A program made the translations under genes and the position numbers. From the NCBI GenBank assembly GCA_963727415.1, contig CAVSGF010000010.1, forward strand, positions 372,001-436,000: 64,000 bases of DNA, read 5' to 3'. This document shows positions 18,126 through 27,651 of this stretch, piece by piece (the first letter of the stretch is position 1; each line of letters begins with the position of its first letter). Under the pieces are notes generated by a model. That model saw only the letters and a program-made list of their open reading frames with translations, ran no database searches and was not told the origin of the DNA. This DNA comes from DASQPR01 sp963727415 (lineage in GTDB: Bacteria > Actinomycetota > Actinomycetes > Mycobacteriales > Micromonosporaceae).

Positions 18126-20264
18126 ATGCGAGCACCGCGCCAACCAGCGGAACCGCCGGCCATCCGTGCAGCCTCGGCCGGTACCGCCGATCGACAGGAG
18201 CCTGCCACGCAGCCACGTCCCGATCCCGCGACATCGGTCACCCAGCCGGGCACCCCTGGCGGTCCGGCCGCTCCACCGCTACGCCGTCGGACCTCTGTCA
18301 TGGTGGGCTCGACGCTCCTGGCGGGGTTGATCGTGATCGTGATCGCGGTGATCGCCGGTTCCTGGCCGTTCCGGGCCATCGGCACCACCGATCCCGGGGC
18401 CGTGGTGCGTATCGTTACTCCGTTTCTGCGCCTCGTCGTTGACGTCGCCGCGACTGTCTGCGTGGGGAGTTTGGTCTTCGCCGCCTACTTCACCCGCCCG
18501 CAGGCGTCCGGCGTGGTGTCCCCGGCCGCGTACGCCGCGCTCCAGCGGGCCGGCAAGGCCGCGATCGTCTGGCTGATCGCGGCCTTGCTGATCTGGCCGT
18601 TCGACGCCGCCGCCACGGCCGGGCTGCCGCCGTCGCGGGTGCTGAGCCCGCACGCGATGAGGGTCCTGACCGGAGCGCTCGAGGGGCCGAAGGCATGGCT
18701 GGTGACCATCGGTCTGGTCGGTCTGGTCGCGATCGGCTGCCGCCGCGCGATCCGCTGGCAGACCACTCTGCTGCTGAGCGCGCTGGCCGTATTCGCCGTG
18801 CTGCCGCCGCTCGCGACCGGCCACTCGGCATCCGACGCCGGGCACGACCTGGCCACCGCCGCGATCATGATCCACGTACCGGCGGCGGTCATCTGGCTGG
18901 GCGTGCTCATCGCGCTGACGGCCGCCCGCCGAACCGACGGCAGCGTCGATCGGCGGTACCGCCGGATGAGCCGTGCGCTCTGGTGGCTGCTTGTCTACTC
19001 CGGCTTGATCGACGCGGCCGTGCTTGCACCCGGTCACACGCCTTGGACCACCGGCTACGGTCTCGTTCTGGGACTCAAGGTTCTGATCGCGCTCGGTCTT
19101 GGCGCCATGATCATGCGGATGCGCGACCGAATCTCACTCCGGTCCCGAGCCGCCTGGCTGGCGGGCGAGATGGTGCTGCTTGCCGCCGCGTACGGCCTGG
19201 CGGTCGGGCTTGCCACGCTGCCCGCACCGAAGTTCGTGGGCATGCCGGTCACCGGCGATGAGACGCTGATCGGCTACAACATCGGCGGGCCGCCGACGTG
19301 GGCCCGGCTGGCCTTCGACTGGCGGATCGAGGTCCTGTTCGCGCCGCTTTGCGTCCTGCTCGCCTGGGCTTATTGGGTGGGCATGCGCCGGATGCGCCGG
19401 GCCGGCGGTGCCTGGCCGGCCGCGCGCGCGATCAGCTGGTACGCGGGGTGCCTGGTGCTGTTGCTGGCAACCTCGTCCGGTCTGGGCCGGTACGCCCCAA
19501 CGATGTTCAGCGTCCAGGCGGCCACCCACATGCTGGTTGGCATGGTGGCTCCGATCCTGATGGCACTCGGCGCGCCGCTTACGCTGGCGGCCGCCACCGT
19601 GCGGCCCGCCTCGCCCGGCGACCTGCCCGGACCCGCCGAGTGGATCGAGGCCGTCCGGGATTCGCGGGCGATCCGGATCCTGACCCAGCCATTGCTGTGC
19701 ACCGCGATCTTTGTCGCGGCCCCGTTCCTGCTCTACTTCACCCCGGCATACGACGTGACGGTCCGGTTCCACTGGGCGCACCTGGGCATGGACCTGCTGT
19801 TCCTGGTAATCGGCTACCTGTTCGCATGGATGATCATCGGATCGGACCCGCTGCCTCACCCGGTGCCCAACCTGATGCGCATCGGCCTGCTGCTGGCCGT
19901 GATGCCGGCCGACATCCTGTTCGCCGCCGCGATCGTGGCGAGCCGACGGATCATCGGCGACAGCCGGGCCAGCGCCAACATGTACTCGGCGCTGGAGCTC
20001 CCCTGGGTCGGCAGCCTGCACGCCGACCAGCGACTCGGCGCCTATCTGGCGCTGGCGATCAGCGAGGCGGCGGTGCTGGTGACGCTGGCCGTGGCGGTGG
20101 CCCGATGGCGGCCGGCCGAACGCGACGCGGACCTCGGGGACTACCGCCCGCTGGTCGAAGCGCTGCGCGCTCGTTCAGCCGCTCCCACCCAGACCCCGGC
20201 GGGCCGGCCGGCCGAGCGTTCCGATGCTGGCTCAGCGGTCCGCCCGGACGGTCCGCAACCGTAG
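18126..20264 (+). CDS. CopD-CtaG fusion: copper import and oxidase assembly protein
   Basis: This 712-residue multi-pass protein has two halves. After a Pro/Ala-rich leader, residues about 60-330 carry the CopD-type domain (eight or so helices, YRRMSRALWWLLVYSGLID, TGYGLVLGLKVLIALGLGAM, with HDLATAAIMIH). Residues about 380-650 form a second caa3-type CtaG domain (FSVQAATHMLVGMVAPILMA, RFHWAHLGMDLLFLVIGYLF). This fusion is common in actinomycetes. The start is uncertain: ATG 18126 or ATG 18300 right before the first helix; neither has a clear ribosome site. Its 3' end overlaps the convergent copA by 33 bp. Confidence 0.87.
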   Translation: MRAPRQPAEPPAIRAASAGTADRQEPATQPRPDPATSVTQPGTPGGPAAPPLRRRTSVMVGSTLLAGLIVIVIAVIAGSWPFRAIGTTDPGAVVRIVTPFLRLVVDVAATVCVGSLVFAAYFTRPQASGVVSPAAYAALQRAGKAAIVWLIAALLIWPFDAAATAGLPPSRVLSPHAMRVLTGALEGPKAWLVTIGLVGLVAIGCRRAIRWQTTLLLSALAVFAVLPPLATGHSASDAGHDLATAAIMIHVPAAVIWLGVLIALTAARRTDGSVDRRYRRMSRALWWLLVYSGLIDAAVLAPGHTPWTTGYGLVLGLKVLIALGLGAMIMRMRDRISLRSRAAWLAGEMVLLAAAYGLAVGLATLPAPKFVGMPVTGDETLIGYNIGGPPTWARLAFDWRIEVLFAPLCVLLAWAYWVGMRRMRRAGGAWPAARAISWYAGCLVLLLATSSGLGRYAPTMFSVQAATHMLVGMVAPILMALGAPLTLAAATVRPASPGDLPGPAEWIEAVRDSRAIRILTQPLLCTAIFVAAPFLLYFTPAYDVTVRFHWAHLGMDLLFLVIGYLFAWMIIGSDPLPHPVPNLMRIGLLLAVMPADILFAAAIVASRRIIGDSRASANMYSALELPWVGSLHADQRLGAYLALAISEAAVLVTLAVAVARWRPAERDADLGDYRPLVEALRARSAAPTQTPAGRPAERSDAGSAVRPDGPQP

Positions 20265-22493
20265 GCTGTTCGAGACCACCAGTAGCGACGACAGAGCCAT
20301 GGCACCGCTGGAGATCAGGGGGTTGAGCAGGCCGGCCGCGGCGATCGGAAGCGCCGCGACGTTGTAGCCGAATGCCCAGATCAGGTTGACACGGATGGTG
20401 CTCAGCGTGCGCCGGGCCAGGATCACCGCCGTCGGGACCACGTCCAGGTCGTCGCGGACCAGGATGATGTCGGCGGCGCCGATCGCCACGTCGGTACCGC
20501 TCACCACCGCCATGCCCAGATCGGCGATGGCCAGCGCGGGTGCGTCGTTGATGCCGTCGCCGACCATGGCGACGGTCCGCCCGTCCGCCTTCAACCGTTC
20601 GACCACGGCGGCCTTGTCGGCTGGGAGCACCTCCGCGATCACCTCGTCCACACCGATCTCGTCGGCGACCGAGGTCGCGTTGGCCTGGTGATCGCCGGTC
20701 AACAGTACGGTCCGCAGGCCCATCTCTCGAAGCGCCGCGATGGCTCCAGCCGCCGACGGCTTGATCGTGTCCGCGAGCGCGTAGCCGCCGGCCAGCGCGC
20801 CGTCGACCGCCACCAGGACGGTGGACAACCCCTTCTCGTCCCAGCGTTGCTGCACCGCCGCCAGGTCGGCCGGCACCTCAAGACCGAGTTGCCCCATCAG
20901 CCGGGCCGAGCCGACCGTCACCGCGCGCCCGTCGACGAGACCGCCCGCGCCCAGCCCGGGCAGCACCGAGAACTCGTCGACATGACCGGGCTCGGCACCG
21001 TGCTCGCGGGCGTACGCCACGATCGCGCGGGCAATCAGGTGCTCGGCCGCGTGCTCGACCGTGGCCGCGGCGGAGCGCACCGCGGCGGGCTCGGCGCCGA
21101 CGGCCGTCCACTCGTCGGTCACCGCCAGCCGGCCGGTGGTGACGGTGCCGGTCTTGTCCAGCACCACCGTGTCGATTGCCTTGGCGGCTTCCAGCGCTTG
21201 GTGGCCCTTGACGAAGACACCCAGCTGCGCGCCCCGGCCGGACGCCGCGAGCAGCGCGGTCGGGGTCGCAAGGCCGAGTGCGCACGGGCACGCGATGATC
21301 AGTACAGCCAGCGCCGTGCTGATCGCTCGTTCGGTGGAGGCGCCCGACAACGACCACACGAAGCCGGTCAGGATTGCCAGCCCGATTACCGAGGGTACGA
21401 ACACCGACGAGATCCGGTCGGCCACGCGCTGCACCCGCGCTTTGTCGTTCTGCGCGCGCTCGACCAGGCGTACGAGTTGGGCCAGTTGCGTGTCGCCGCC
21501 GACCCGCCGGGCCTCCACCACCAGTCGGCCGGCCACCGCGACAGTGCCGCCGGTGACCGCGTCGCCGGGGGCGACCTCCACCGGAGCGGATTCGCCGGTC
21601 ATCGCAGAGGTATCCACGGCGCTGGTACCGCGGGTGACGACTCCGTCGGTCGCGATGGTCTCCCCCGGCCGGACCACGAATTGGTCGCCGACCGCCAGGG
21701 CGCCGACCGGGATCCGCTCCTCGCTACCGTCCGCGCCCAGCCGGCTGACCTGCTTGGCGCCGACCTCGGCGAGAGCGCGAAGCGCGTCGCCCGCCGCCCG
21801 CTTGGCCTTCGCCTCGAACAGACGCCCGGCCAGCACGAAGATCGTGACGCCGGCCGCCACGTCGAGGTAGATCGATCCGCTGGGCTGGAACAGCAGCCCC
21901 CACGCGCCGCTCGCCCCGTCGGTCGACTGCTGGGCGAAGATGGTGTAGATCGACCAGCACGACGCCGCGATGATGCCGAGCGATACCAGCGTGTCCATGG
22001 AGGTGCCGCCATGCCGGGCCGCCACCACCGCCTTGCGGTGGAACGGCCATGCCGACCAGATCACCACCGGCAGGGTCATCGCGAGCAACAGCCATTGCCA
22101 GCCGGGGAACCGCAGCGACGGCACCAGAACCAAGGTGATCGACAGGTCGGCGAGCGGGACCCCGAGCAATAACGCGACCACCAGGCGGCGCCACAGGTCG
22201 CGGACGCGTTCGTTATTCGATTCGGGTACGTCATCCGGTTTGACCAGGCTGGCCCCGTACCCGGCCTTCTCCACCTGCGCGATCAGCGCGGACACCGACG
22301 TGGCCGGAACGGCAACCGACACCAGCGCTTTCTCAGTGGCGTAGTTGACCTGCGCGGTCACCCCGTCGAGCTTGCCCAGTTGCCGTTGCACCCTCGCGGC
22401 ACACGCCGCGCACGTCATTCCGGTGATGGCCAGTTCCAGCGTCTGCGCGCCGGGCGTGGCCTGGATCGGTTCGACCTGCGTTGACGCTGCCAT
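20232..22493 (-). CDS. copA: Cu(+)-exporting P1B-type ATPase
   Basis: This 753-residue copper pump has one N-terminal heavy-metal-associated domain (GMTCAACAARV, about residue 27), eight TM helices, a TGESAPVEV actuator loop, the metal-binding IACPCALGLATPTALL in TM6 (near residue 400), phosphorylation site DKTGTVT (near 444), the HAAEHLIA His-Pro-region equivalent and MVGDGINDAPALA hinge. GYNVAALPIAAAG and SSLLVVSNSLRL in the last helices are the YN and MSSxxVxxNS signatures of Cu(I) specificity. ATG 22493 matches the family N-terminus; a GTG at 22568 would add 25 Arg-rich residues. It sits beside two CtaG-type genes, so this is a copper homeostasis island. Confidence 0.95.
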   Translation of the reverse strand: MAASTQVEPIQATPGAQTLELAITGMTCAACAARVQRQLGKLDGVTAQVNYATEKALVSVAVPATSVSALIAQVEKAGYGASLVKPDDVPESNNERVRDLWRRLVVALLLGVPLADLSITLVLVPSLRFPGWQWLLLAMTLPVVIWSAWPFHRKAVVAARHGGTSMDTLVSLGIIAASCWSIYTIFAQQSTDGASGAWGLLFQPSGSIYLDVAAGVTIFVLAGRLFEAKAKRAAGDALRALAEVGAKQVSRLGADGSEERIPVGALAVGDQFVVRPGETIATDGVVTRGTSAVDTSAMTGESAPVEVAPGDAVTGGTVAVAGRLVVEARRVGGDTQLAQLVRLVERAQNDKARVQRVADRISSVFVPSVIGLAILTGFVWSLSGASTERAISTALAVLIIACPCALGLATPTALLAASGRGAQLGVFVKGHQALEAAKAIDTVVLDKTGTVTTGRLAVTDEWTAVGAEPAAVRSAAATVEHAAEHLIARAIVAYAREHGAEPGHVDEFSVLPGLGAGGLVDGRAVTVGSARLMGQLGLEVPADLAAVQQRWDEKGLSTVLVAVDGALAGGYALADTIKPSAAGAIAALREMGLRTVLLTGDHQANATSVADEIGVDEVIAEVLPADKAAVVERLKADGRTVAMVGDGINDAPALAIADLGMAVVSGTDVAIGAADIILVRDDLDVVPTAVILARRTLSTIRVNLIWAFGYNVAALPIAAAGLLNPLISSGAMALSSLLVVSNSLRLRTVRADR

Positions 22494-22682
22494 GGTCTGC
22501 GCTACCCATCTCCGATGCTCGTGGCGTACCAGCACTTCGCGGTATGCCCTGCGGCCTAATGTACGCACCCCGGCCGATGCGGGGGCCAGCGCACCGGAGC
22601 GACGTGGCTCACGCCATCGTGACGCCGTGGCCAGCGATCGGGGCGCTTGGGGGTGATGCGGTTGATGCGGTGGTGGTGGTGA

Positions 22683-23306
22683 TCAAGCCATGACGAAGAG
22701 CATGCCCGCCATCCCGGCGGTCATCACGGCATGGGCGGCATCCTCACGTGCGGAGCGTCCATCACCGCGCCGCCGCAGGGCGACCAGCGCGGCAATGCCA
22801 AGCAGGGCGGCCGCCACGGTGGCGTAGACGCCGCCGGTCATCGCCACGACCGGAGTACTACCGGCGCCGTGAGACATCGTCATGCCATCTCGTCCACCAG
22901 CGTTCATCCCAGCCATCGCGCTCGGGGACATGGCCTGAAACATCCACACCATGAGCGCCATGAGGGCCGCGTGGTGAAGGCACCGCGGCCGGTCGTGGTG
23001 GCCATGCTCGGCTACTTGAACCGGCGCGGCCGCGGACCGCAACGTCAGCCCCGACACGCCGACGGCCTGCACGACGAACCAGCCGGTGGCCAGCGCGAAT
23101 ATGGCCATTTGCCAGCCCACCAAGGGTGGCGGCGCCCACACCATGGCCACCATGGAGACGGCCATCAGCACGTGCGCGCCGTAACCGATCCGATCGCTGA
23201 GCCGTCGCGACCGCCAGAAGTCCACGCATCGCCAGAGGCAGAACGCACCGGTGACGGCGAACGCGATCGTCAGGACGATCCGAACCTCGCCGGTCATGCC
23301 GGTCAT
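22683..23306 (-). CDS. DUF5134 membrane protein
   Basis: This protein of about 207 residues has five to six TM helices and a His/Met-rich middle (VAEHGHHDRPRCLHHAALMA, then GMNAGGRDGMTMSHGAGS). It corresponds to the DUF5134 family found in actinomycetes near copper genes; function is unknown. The many Met and His residues suggest copper contact, by inference. ATG 23306 is preceded by a ggggg-type ribosome site; a TTG at 23336 extends it by ten residues. It lies upstream of copA on the same strand, 189 bp apart. Confidence 0.75.
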   Translation of the reverse strand: MTGMTGEVRIVLTIAFAVTGAFCLWRCVDFWRSRRLSDRIGYGAHVLMAVSMVAMVWAPPPLVGWQMAIFALATGWFVVQAVGVSGLTLRSAAAPVQVAEHGHHDRPRCLHHAALMALMVWMFQAMSPSAMAGMNAGGRDGMTMSHGAGSTPVVAMTGGVYATVAAALLGIAALVALRRRGDGRSAREDAAHAVMTAGMAGMLFVMA

Positions 23307-23446
23307 TCCTGCCCCCAATCCACAGCAAGGGGTCAATGACCCTTACGCCTCTTATGACCATTAATCGTACGCACACCGAGCCTCGCGGGACCGCTGGTCC
23401 CATGCCACCTCGCGGCACCCGGACCGCGTTGGTGGATCCGGTCGGG

Positions 23447-23472
23447 CTCGTGCACGGGACTCGTGCACGGGA
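23447..23472. repeat. 13-bp tandem duplication
   Basis: Two adjacent copies of ctcgtgcacggga, each carrying the palindrome GTGCAC, lie between the DUF5134 gene start and the end of tenA. No gene overlaps them. Confidence 0.85.
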
Positions 23473-23536
23473 TTTGCCACGTCCCGGCTCACGACGTTAG
23501 CGGCCGTTCCTGAGAGATCGCGACCGGGACCCGGAA

Positions 23537-24229
23537 CTAGCCGACGTGGCCGGGGATCGGGGCCGGCCAGCCCGGCTGCTCCAGCCCCTGCTCGAAGAAG
23601 AGGTACTCATGCATCGAGGACCGCTCGAACGCGACCAGCATCCGCTCGCGGGTGGCGGCGTCGACGGTGGCGGCGGCATCGTCGACAAACCCGCGAGCCT
23701 GCCGCGCGGATTCCTGGAACACCGGGTCGGCGTAGGCGGTGATCCAGCGGGCGTACGGGTGGCCGGTCACATCGCCGGCACGATCGACGATGACTTCGGC
23801 AATGTGGGCGTACAGCCAGTAACAGGGCAGGACCGCCGCCGCGGCGACCGGGTACGGCCCGCGCACGCACGCCGCGAGCAAGTGATCCGTGTACGCCGCT
23901 GTGACCGGCGATTCGGGCGCCGTCAGGGCCCGATCGTGCTCGGCCAGCCAGTCGCGATGCAGGCTGGACTCCACTTCGAGCGCCACGTGGGCTGAGCCGG
24001 CGAAGAACGTCTGGGCTCCGATCGTGGGTGCCGTGGCGCTCACCATCGCTAGCGCTCGCGCGAACTCCACCAGGTAGACCGAATCTTGGGCCAGGTAGAA
24101 GGCGAACGCGTCCTCCGGGAGCGAACCGTCGACCAGCGCGGTGATGAACGGCATCGACTCGATGGCCGACCGCCAATCGACGATGCGCTCCCAGGCTACG
24201 ATGGTGAACTGGTCAAGATCAGCGCTCAT
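23537..24229 (-). CDS. tenA: TenA-family thiaminase II / aminopyrimidine hydrolase
   Basis: This 230-residue all-helical enzyme salvages degraded thiamine by hydrolysing aminomethylpyrimidine compounds. The catalytic Cys is in VLPCYWLYAHIAEV (about residue 135), the paired Glu in the C-terminal FERSSMHEYLFFEQG, and the substrate Asp/Tyr pattern in the N-terminal FYLAQDSVYLVEFARA. Its length is standard. The ATG at 24229 has ggagg 11 nt upstream. It stands alone; no thiamine operon and no TPP riboswitch are visible around it. Confidence 0.93.
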   Translation of the reverse strand: MSADLDQFTIVAWERIVDWRSAIESMPFITALVDGSLPEDAFAFYLAQDSVYLVEFARALAMVSATAPTIGAQTFFAGSAHVALEVESSLHRDWLAEHDRALTAPESPVTAAYTDHLLAACVRGPYPVAAAAVLPCYWLYAHIAEVIVDRAGDVTGHPYARWITAYADPVFQESARQARGFVDDAAATVDAATRERMLVAFERSSMHEYLFFEQGLEQPGWPAPIPGHVG

Positions 24230-24588
24230 TCGAGGTCACGCCTCCGAATCGGTTGTCGGTTCTGGCTTGATCGCGCGTGTCCCGCCAGTATTCCTGGACC
24301 CGGTGGCGCTTGCGCGGTCGCTCCCCGCCAAGGGGCTGCGTGCTTCCTGGCCCGCTGGCGTCGAGCCCAGCGCGAACCGACATCACCGCTACCACGACGT
24401 CAATTGCCTGACGCGGCTTTAGCTGAGCAACGAGGGAAGTTACGTGGGTGCCTGGCGCCTGCGTGGTGGGTCAGCGTCGGCGGCGGTTGTCAATAGGCGG
24501 TATCCCGGCCGGGTGATTGTGGATTTCGGACAGCCGGGCCGGCTGGATTCATCGAAGAATTGTCATACGTCTGTTCGATGATGGCGGT
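24230..24588. other. Intergenic region between divergent tenA and DUF222-HNH genes
   Basis: This 359-bp stretch must contain the promoters of both divergent genes. I see no conserved short frame, riboswitch-like fold or repeat; the only evident signal is the tenA ribosome site at the left edge. Confidence 0.4.
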
Positions 24589-26142
24589 ATGAGCAGCACG
24601 ATTGTCTCCGTCAGCTCACGGGCACCGGGTTCGTCGGCACCCGGCCTTCCGACCGAGCGGGTGCCGGCCGCGCCGGTTTTGGCCCCGGGCTTGGCAGCGG
24701 TGTCGCCGTCGGAGGCGGACGTGGCGGCGGGACCCGAGGAGGCAGCCACGCCAGAGCCGGAAGTGGCGGTGGGGTCGCCGGAGATTCCGCTGGCGGCACG
24801 GGTGGGTTTTGCCGATGCCGTGTCCGAGCCAGTTGCGGAGGCGGCGGTGGCCCGGTTGCGGGCGGCGGGTCGGGCTCGGGCCGTGGCGGAGGCTGAGTTG
24901 GCGGCGGCGGCGGTCGGCGTGGCGGATCTGTGTGAGGACCGGGAGCACGACAGCGTCCAGGTCGCGGCGGTGTTGGCGTGGTCGTCACGGTTCGCTGGGG
25001 TTGAGGTCGGCTGGTGCCGCCAGCTGATCACCCAGTTGCCGGAGGTGTTCGCGGCGTGGTCGGCTGGGTGGATCGATCGGTGCCGGGCGCGGGTGTTTGA
25101 GGATTGTCTGAGTTCGTTGATCCTCGGTGGCGATACCGAGGTTGCGCGGATGATCGCGGGACACGTGATGCCGCAGGCTCCGCGGTGGACGCCGGGACGG
25201 TTGCGAGCCCGGCTGTTGCGGCTGGTCCTGGCCGCCGACCCGGCGACGGCGGTTAAGCGGGCCGAGGCGACGGTAGCGAATCGGGATGTGTGGCTCGGTG
25301 ATGGCGGTGACGGGGCGACCGCGTCGCTGACCGCGTTCAACCTGCCGGCCGGGCGGGCGGCGGCGGCGTTCGAACGGGTCGACGCGATCGCCCGGGCACG
25401 GCGGGCGGGTGGTGACGGACGCACACTGGCGCAGCTACGGGCGGATACGGTGCTGGACCTGCTCGATGGCACTGCCGCAGCGGATCTGCCCGCTCCGGTC
25501 GGCCGGGCTGGTGTGGTGGAACTGCAGATCCCGCTCGCCTCCGCGATCGACGCTGGCACCGAACCGGGCGAGTTGGCCGGGTACGGTCCGGTCCTGGCCG
25601 ATGTGGCGCGGCAGATCGCCGACCACCGCCGTGACGCCCAATGGCGTTTCACTGTCACCTACCGAGGTGAGCTGGTCTACCAGGGGCTCACCAAGGCCCG
25701 CCCCCAAGCCCCGGCACCAATGCCGGCCACGCCGACGTCGACGACATCAGCAGCACCAGCTCCGGCATACCCAGCGGCTGGCGCCCGGCTGCGGGACTGG
25801 GCCACCGGCCAGCCGATCACCGCCGTCGACCAGCACACCTCATGCCCTCCGGTCGAGACCGACCCTGGTCGGCGAATCCCCGGCGAAGCCCTCAAACGGT
25901 GGGTCGCCTCGCGGGACCGCACCTGCCGTGCACCCGGATGCCAGATGCCGGCACGGGCGTGCCAGTACGACCACACCACCGACCACGCCGACGGCGGCAC
26001 GACCAGCCACGACAACCTCGCCCTGCTATGCGAACACCACCACCGCGCCAAGCACGCCGGGTGGTGGACCATCACGCAACCGGAACCCGGCCGGATCCTC
26101 TGGATCACCCCGAGCGGCCACACCTACCGCCCGCCCGACTAG
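24589..26142 (+). CDS. DUF222 (13E12-type) HNH endonuclease-domain protein
   Basis: This 517-residue protein has a Pro/Ala-rich N-terminus, a central DUF222 helical domain (about 90-370, with DREHDSVQVAAVLAW and RVDAIARARRAGGDGRTLAQLRADT), a Pro/Ala linker and a C-terminal HNH domain: RDRTCRAPGCQMPARACQYD, then HTTDHADGGTTSHDNLALLC and EHHHRAKH. The Cys pairs and His residues form the zinc-supported HNH site. The family is multi-copy in actinomycetes (REP13E12 of mycobacteria) and often behaves as mobile DNA; its biological role is unresolved. ATG 24589 is chosen over the upstream ATG 24517 because the family begins shortly before the Ala-rich region; ribosome site is weak. Confidence 0.88.
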   Translation: MSSTIVSVSSRAPGSSAPGLPTERVPAAPVLAPGLAAVSPSEADVAAGPEEAATPEPEVAVGSPEIPLAARVGFADAVSEPVAEAAVARLRAAGRARAVAEAELAAAAVGVADLCEDREHDSVQVAAVLAWSSRFAGVEVGWCRQLITQLPEVFAAWSAGWIDRCRARVFEDCLSSLILGGDTEVARMIAGHVMPQAPRWTPGRLRARLLRLVLAADPATAVKRAEATVANRDVWLGDGGDGATASLTAFNLPAGRAAAAFERVDAIARARRAGGDGRTLAQLRADTVLDLLDGTAAADLPAPVGRAGVVELQIPLASAIDAGTEPGELAGYGPVLADVARQIADHRRDAQWRFTVTYRGELVYQGLTKARPQAPAPMPATPTSTTSAAPAPAYPAAGARLRDWATGQPITAVDQHTSCPPVETDPGRRIPGEALKRWVASRDRTCRAPGCQMPARACQYDHTTDHADGGTTSHDNLALLCEHHHRAKHAGWWTITQPEPGRILWITPSGHTYRPPD

Positions 26143-26374
26143 CCACGACCGATCAGCCACCGCGGAGCACTGGCCGCAACAGGGCAAGGGCGCCGGTCAT
26201 CTGGGCCGACGCCCCAGAATCACGCGCCCGAACCGGGCCGAGCCAGTCCCCGCCGACGCGCCCGTCACGGACGCCGATGAGCTGGGATCCGATGCTCGCA
26301 ACCCAACTGGTGAGGTGAACAATGACCAGGTGGCGGCCACGACCCTCGGTGGCACCAAGGAGAGGCGGGCAAGT

Positions 26375-27604
26375 ATGAGCATCACCAGCGCGATCCGCTG
26401 CGGCGCACTCGTGGATGTCGTGGCCGGAGAAGTCCGGTACGACCAGACGCTCCTCATCGACGGCGACCGGATCGCCGGCACCGGCAAGCGGGTCGACGTT
26501 CCCGACGGCGTGCCGGTCATCGACCTGTCGATGCACACGGTGGCGCCGGGCCTGATCGACTGCCACACCCACCTGGTCGGCATTGCCGGCTGCGGTGACT
26601 ACGCCCAGGTGCTCAAGCTCAGCGAGGCGCAGGTGGCGTTCGCCGGGGTGCCGAACGCTCGTACCACCCTCGAAGCCGGCTTCACGACGGTACGTGACGT
26701 GGGCACGTTCCGAGCCTTCGTCGACCTGGCTCTCCGGGACGCGATCAACGCCGGCCACGTGGTCGGACCTCGCATGGCATGTGCCGGCGCCTACATCACG
26801 GTCTCCGGCGGCGGCGGCGCCCTCACCGGGTTCGCACCGGACATCGAGTTGCCAAGCGCGTTCCGGTTCGGAGCCGCGAACTCGGTCGACGAGGTGCGCC
26901 AGCGCGTCCGGGAGATCATGTTCCGTGGCGCCGACCTGATCAAGGTGATCGCTACCGGTGCCGTGATGGCCAACGGCACCCAGCCAGGTGCGCCCGAGTT
27001 CCAGGAAGCGGAGATCCGGGCGGCCGTCGAGGAGGCCGCGTGGTACGGGGGCCATGTCGCCGCGCACGCCCATGGCACCGAAGGCATCAAGCGGGCGGCA
27101 CGCGCCGGGGTCCGGTCGGTCGAACATGCCTGCTTCCTCGACGACGAGGCCATCGCGCTGATGGTCGCGAACGGCACCTACCTGGTCTCCGACATCTGGT
27201 GGGCGGACTGGATCTCGTCCCAGGGCGCGGCCGGCGGCTGGGACGCCGAGCAGCTTCGCAAGAACGACGAGACAGCGCTCGCTCAGCGGCAGGGATTCGC
27301 CGAGGCCGCCAAGGCTGGAGTCAAGATGGCGTTCGGATCCGACGCGGGCGGATTCCCGCACGGCCTGCAGACCCGGCAACTGGCCGCCATGACGGAGTGG
27401 GGGCTAACGCCGATGCAGGCACTGCAGGCCGCGACGATCAACGCCGCCGAACTGATCGGCTGGTCCGACCGGATCGGCTCGCTGTCTGACGGCAAGCTTG
27501 CCGATGTGGTCGCGATCGACGGTGTCGGCATCGACGACCTGACCGCGTTCGAACAGGTCAGCTTCGTGATGAAGGGTGGCGTTCCGGTCGTGACGACTTC
27601 CTGA
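26375..27604 (+). CDS. Amidohydrolase (metal-dependent, imidazolonepropionase/prolidase-like)
   Basis: The 409-residue enzyme has the two-part fold of the amidohydrolase superfamily: a beta sandwich from the N- and C-termini and a TIM barrel. Metal ligands are recognisable: GLIDCHTHL (about residue 57-65), LIKVIATGA with the bridging Lys, HVAAHAHG, SVEHACFL and the Asp of FGSDAGGFPHG (about 325). The HTHL-to-GSDAG pattern fits the imidazolonepropionase-related hydrolases annotated as Xaa-Pro dipeptidases or carboxypeptidases acting on acyl-amino acids. Substrate is unknown. Ribosome site aaggag lies about 12 nt before ATG 26375. The 232 bp upstream (26143-26374) shows no other gene. Confidence 0.88.
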   Translation: MSITSAIRCGALVDVVAGEVRYDQTLLIDGDRIAGTGKRVDVPDGVPVIDLSMHTVAPGLIDCHTHLVGIAGCGDYAQVLKLSEAQVAFAGVPNARTTLEAGFTTVRDVGTFRAFVDLALRDAINAGHVVGPRMACAGAYITVSGGGGALTGFAPDIELPSAFRFGAANSVDEVRQRVREIMFRGADLIKVIATGAVMANGTQPGAPEFQEAEIRAAVEEAAWYGGHVAAHAHGTEGIKRAARAGVRSVEHACFLDDEAIALMVANGTYLVSDIWWADWISSQGAAGGWDAEQLRKNDETALAQRQGFAEAAKAGVKMAFGSDAGGFPHGLQTRQLAAMTEWGLTPMQALQAATINAAELIGWSDRIGSLSDGKLADVVAIDGVGIDDLTAFEQVSFVMKGGVPVVTTS

Positions 27605-27628
27605 CGACTTCCCGACGCCCACCTCGAT

Positions 27629-27651
27629 CCGGCTGGAGGCCGAGCAGCCGG
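27629..27651. terminator. Hairpin between convergent genes
   Basis: CCGGCTG (27629-27635) and CAGCCGG (27645-27651) form a 7-bp stem with a 9-nt loop in the 47-bp gap between the convergent amidohydrolase and DUF6390 genes. It is probably a bidirectional terminator. Confidence 0.5.

Noticed and set aside
23537..24588. TPP riboswitch upstream of tenA
   Set aside because: The conserved CTGAGA and ACC(T)GA core elements of the thi-box are not visible in the 359-bp upstream gap.
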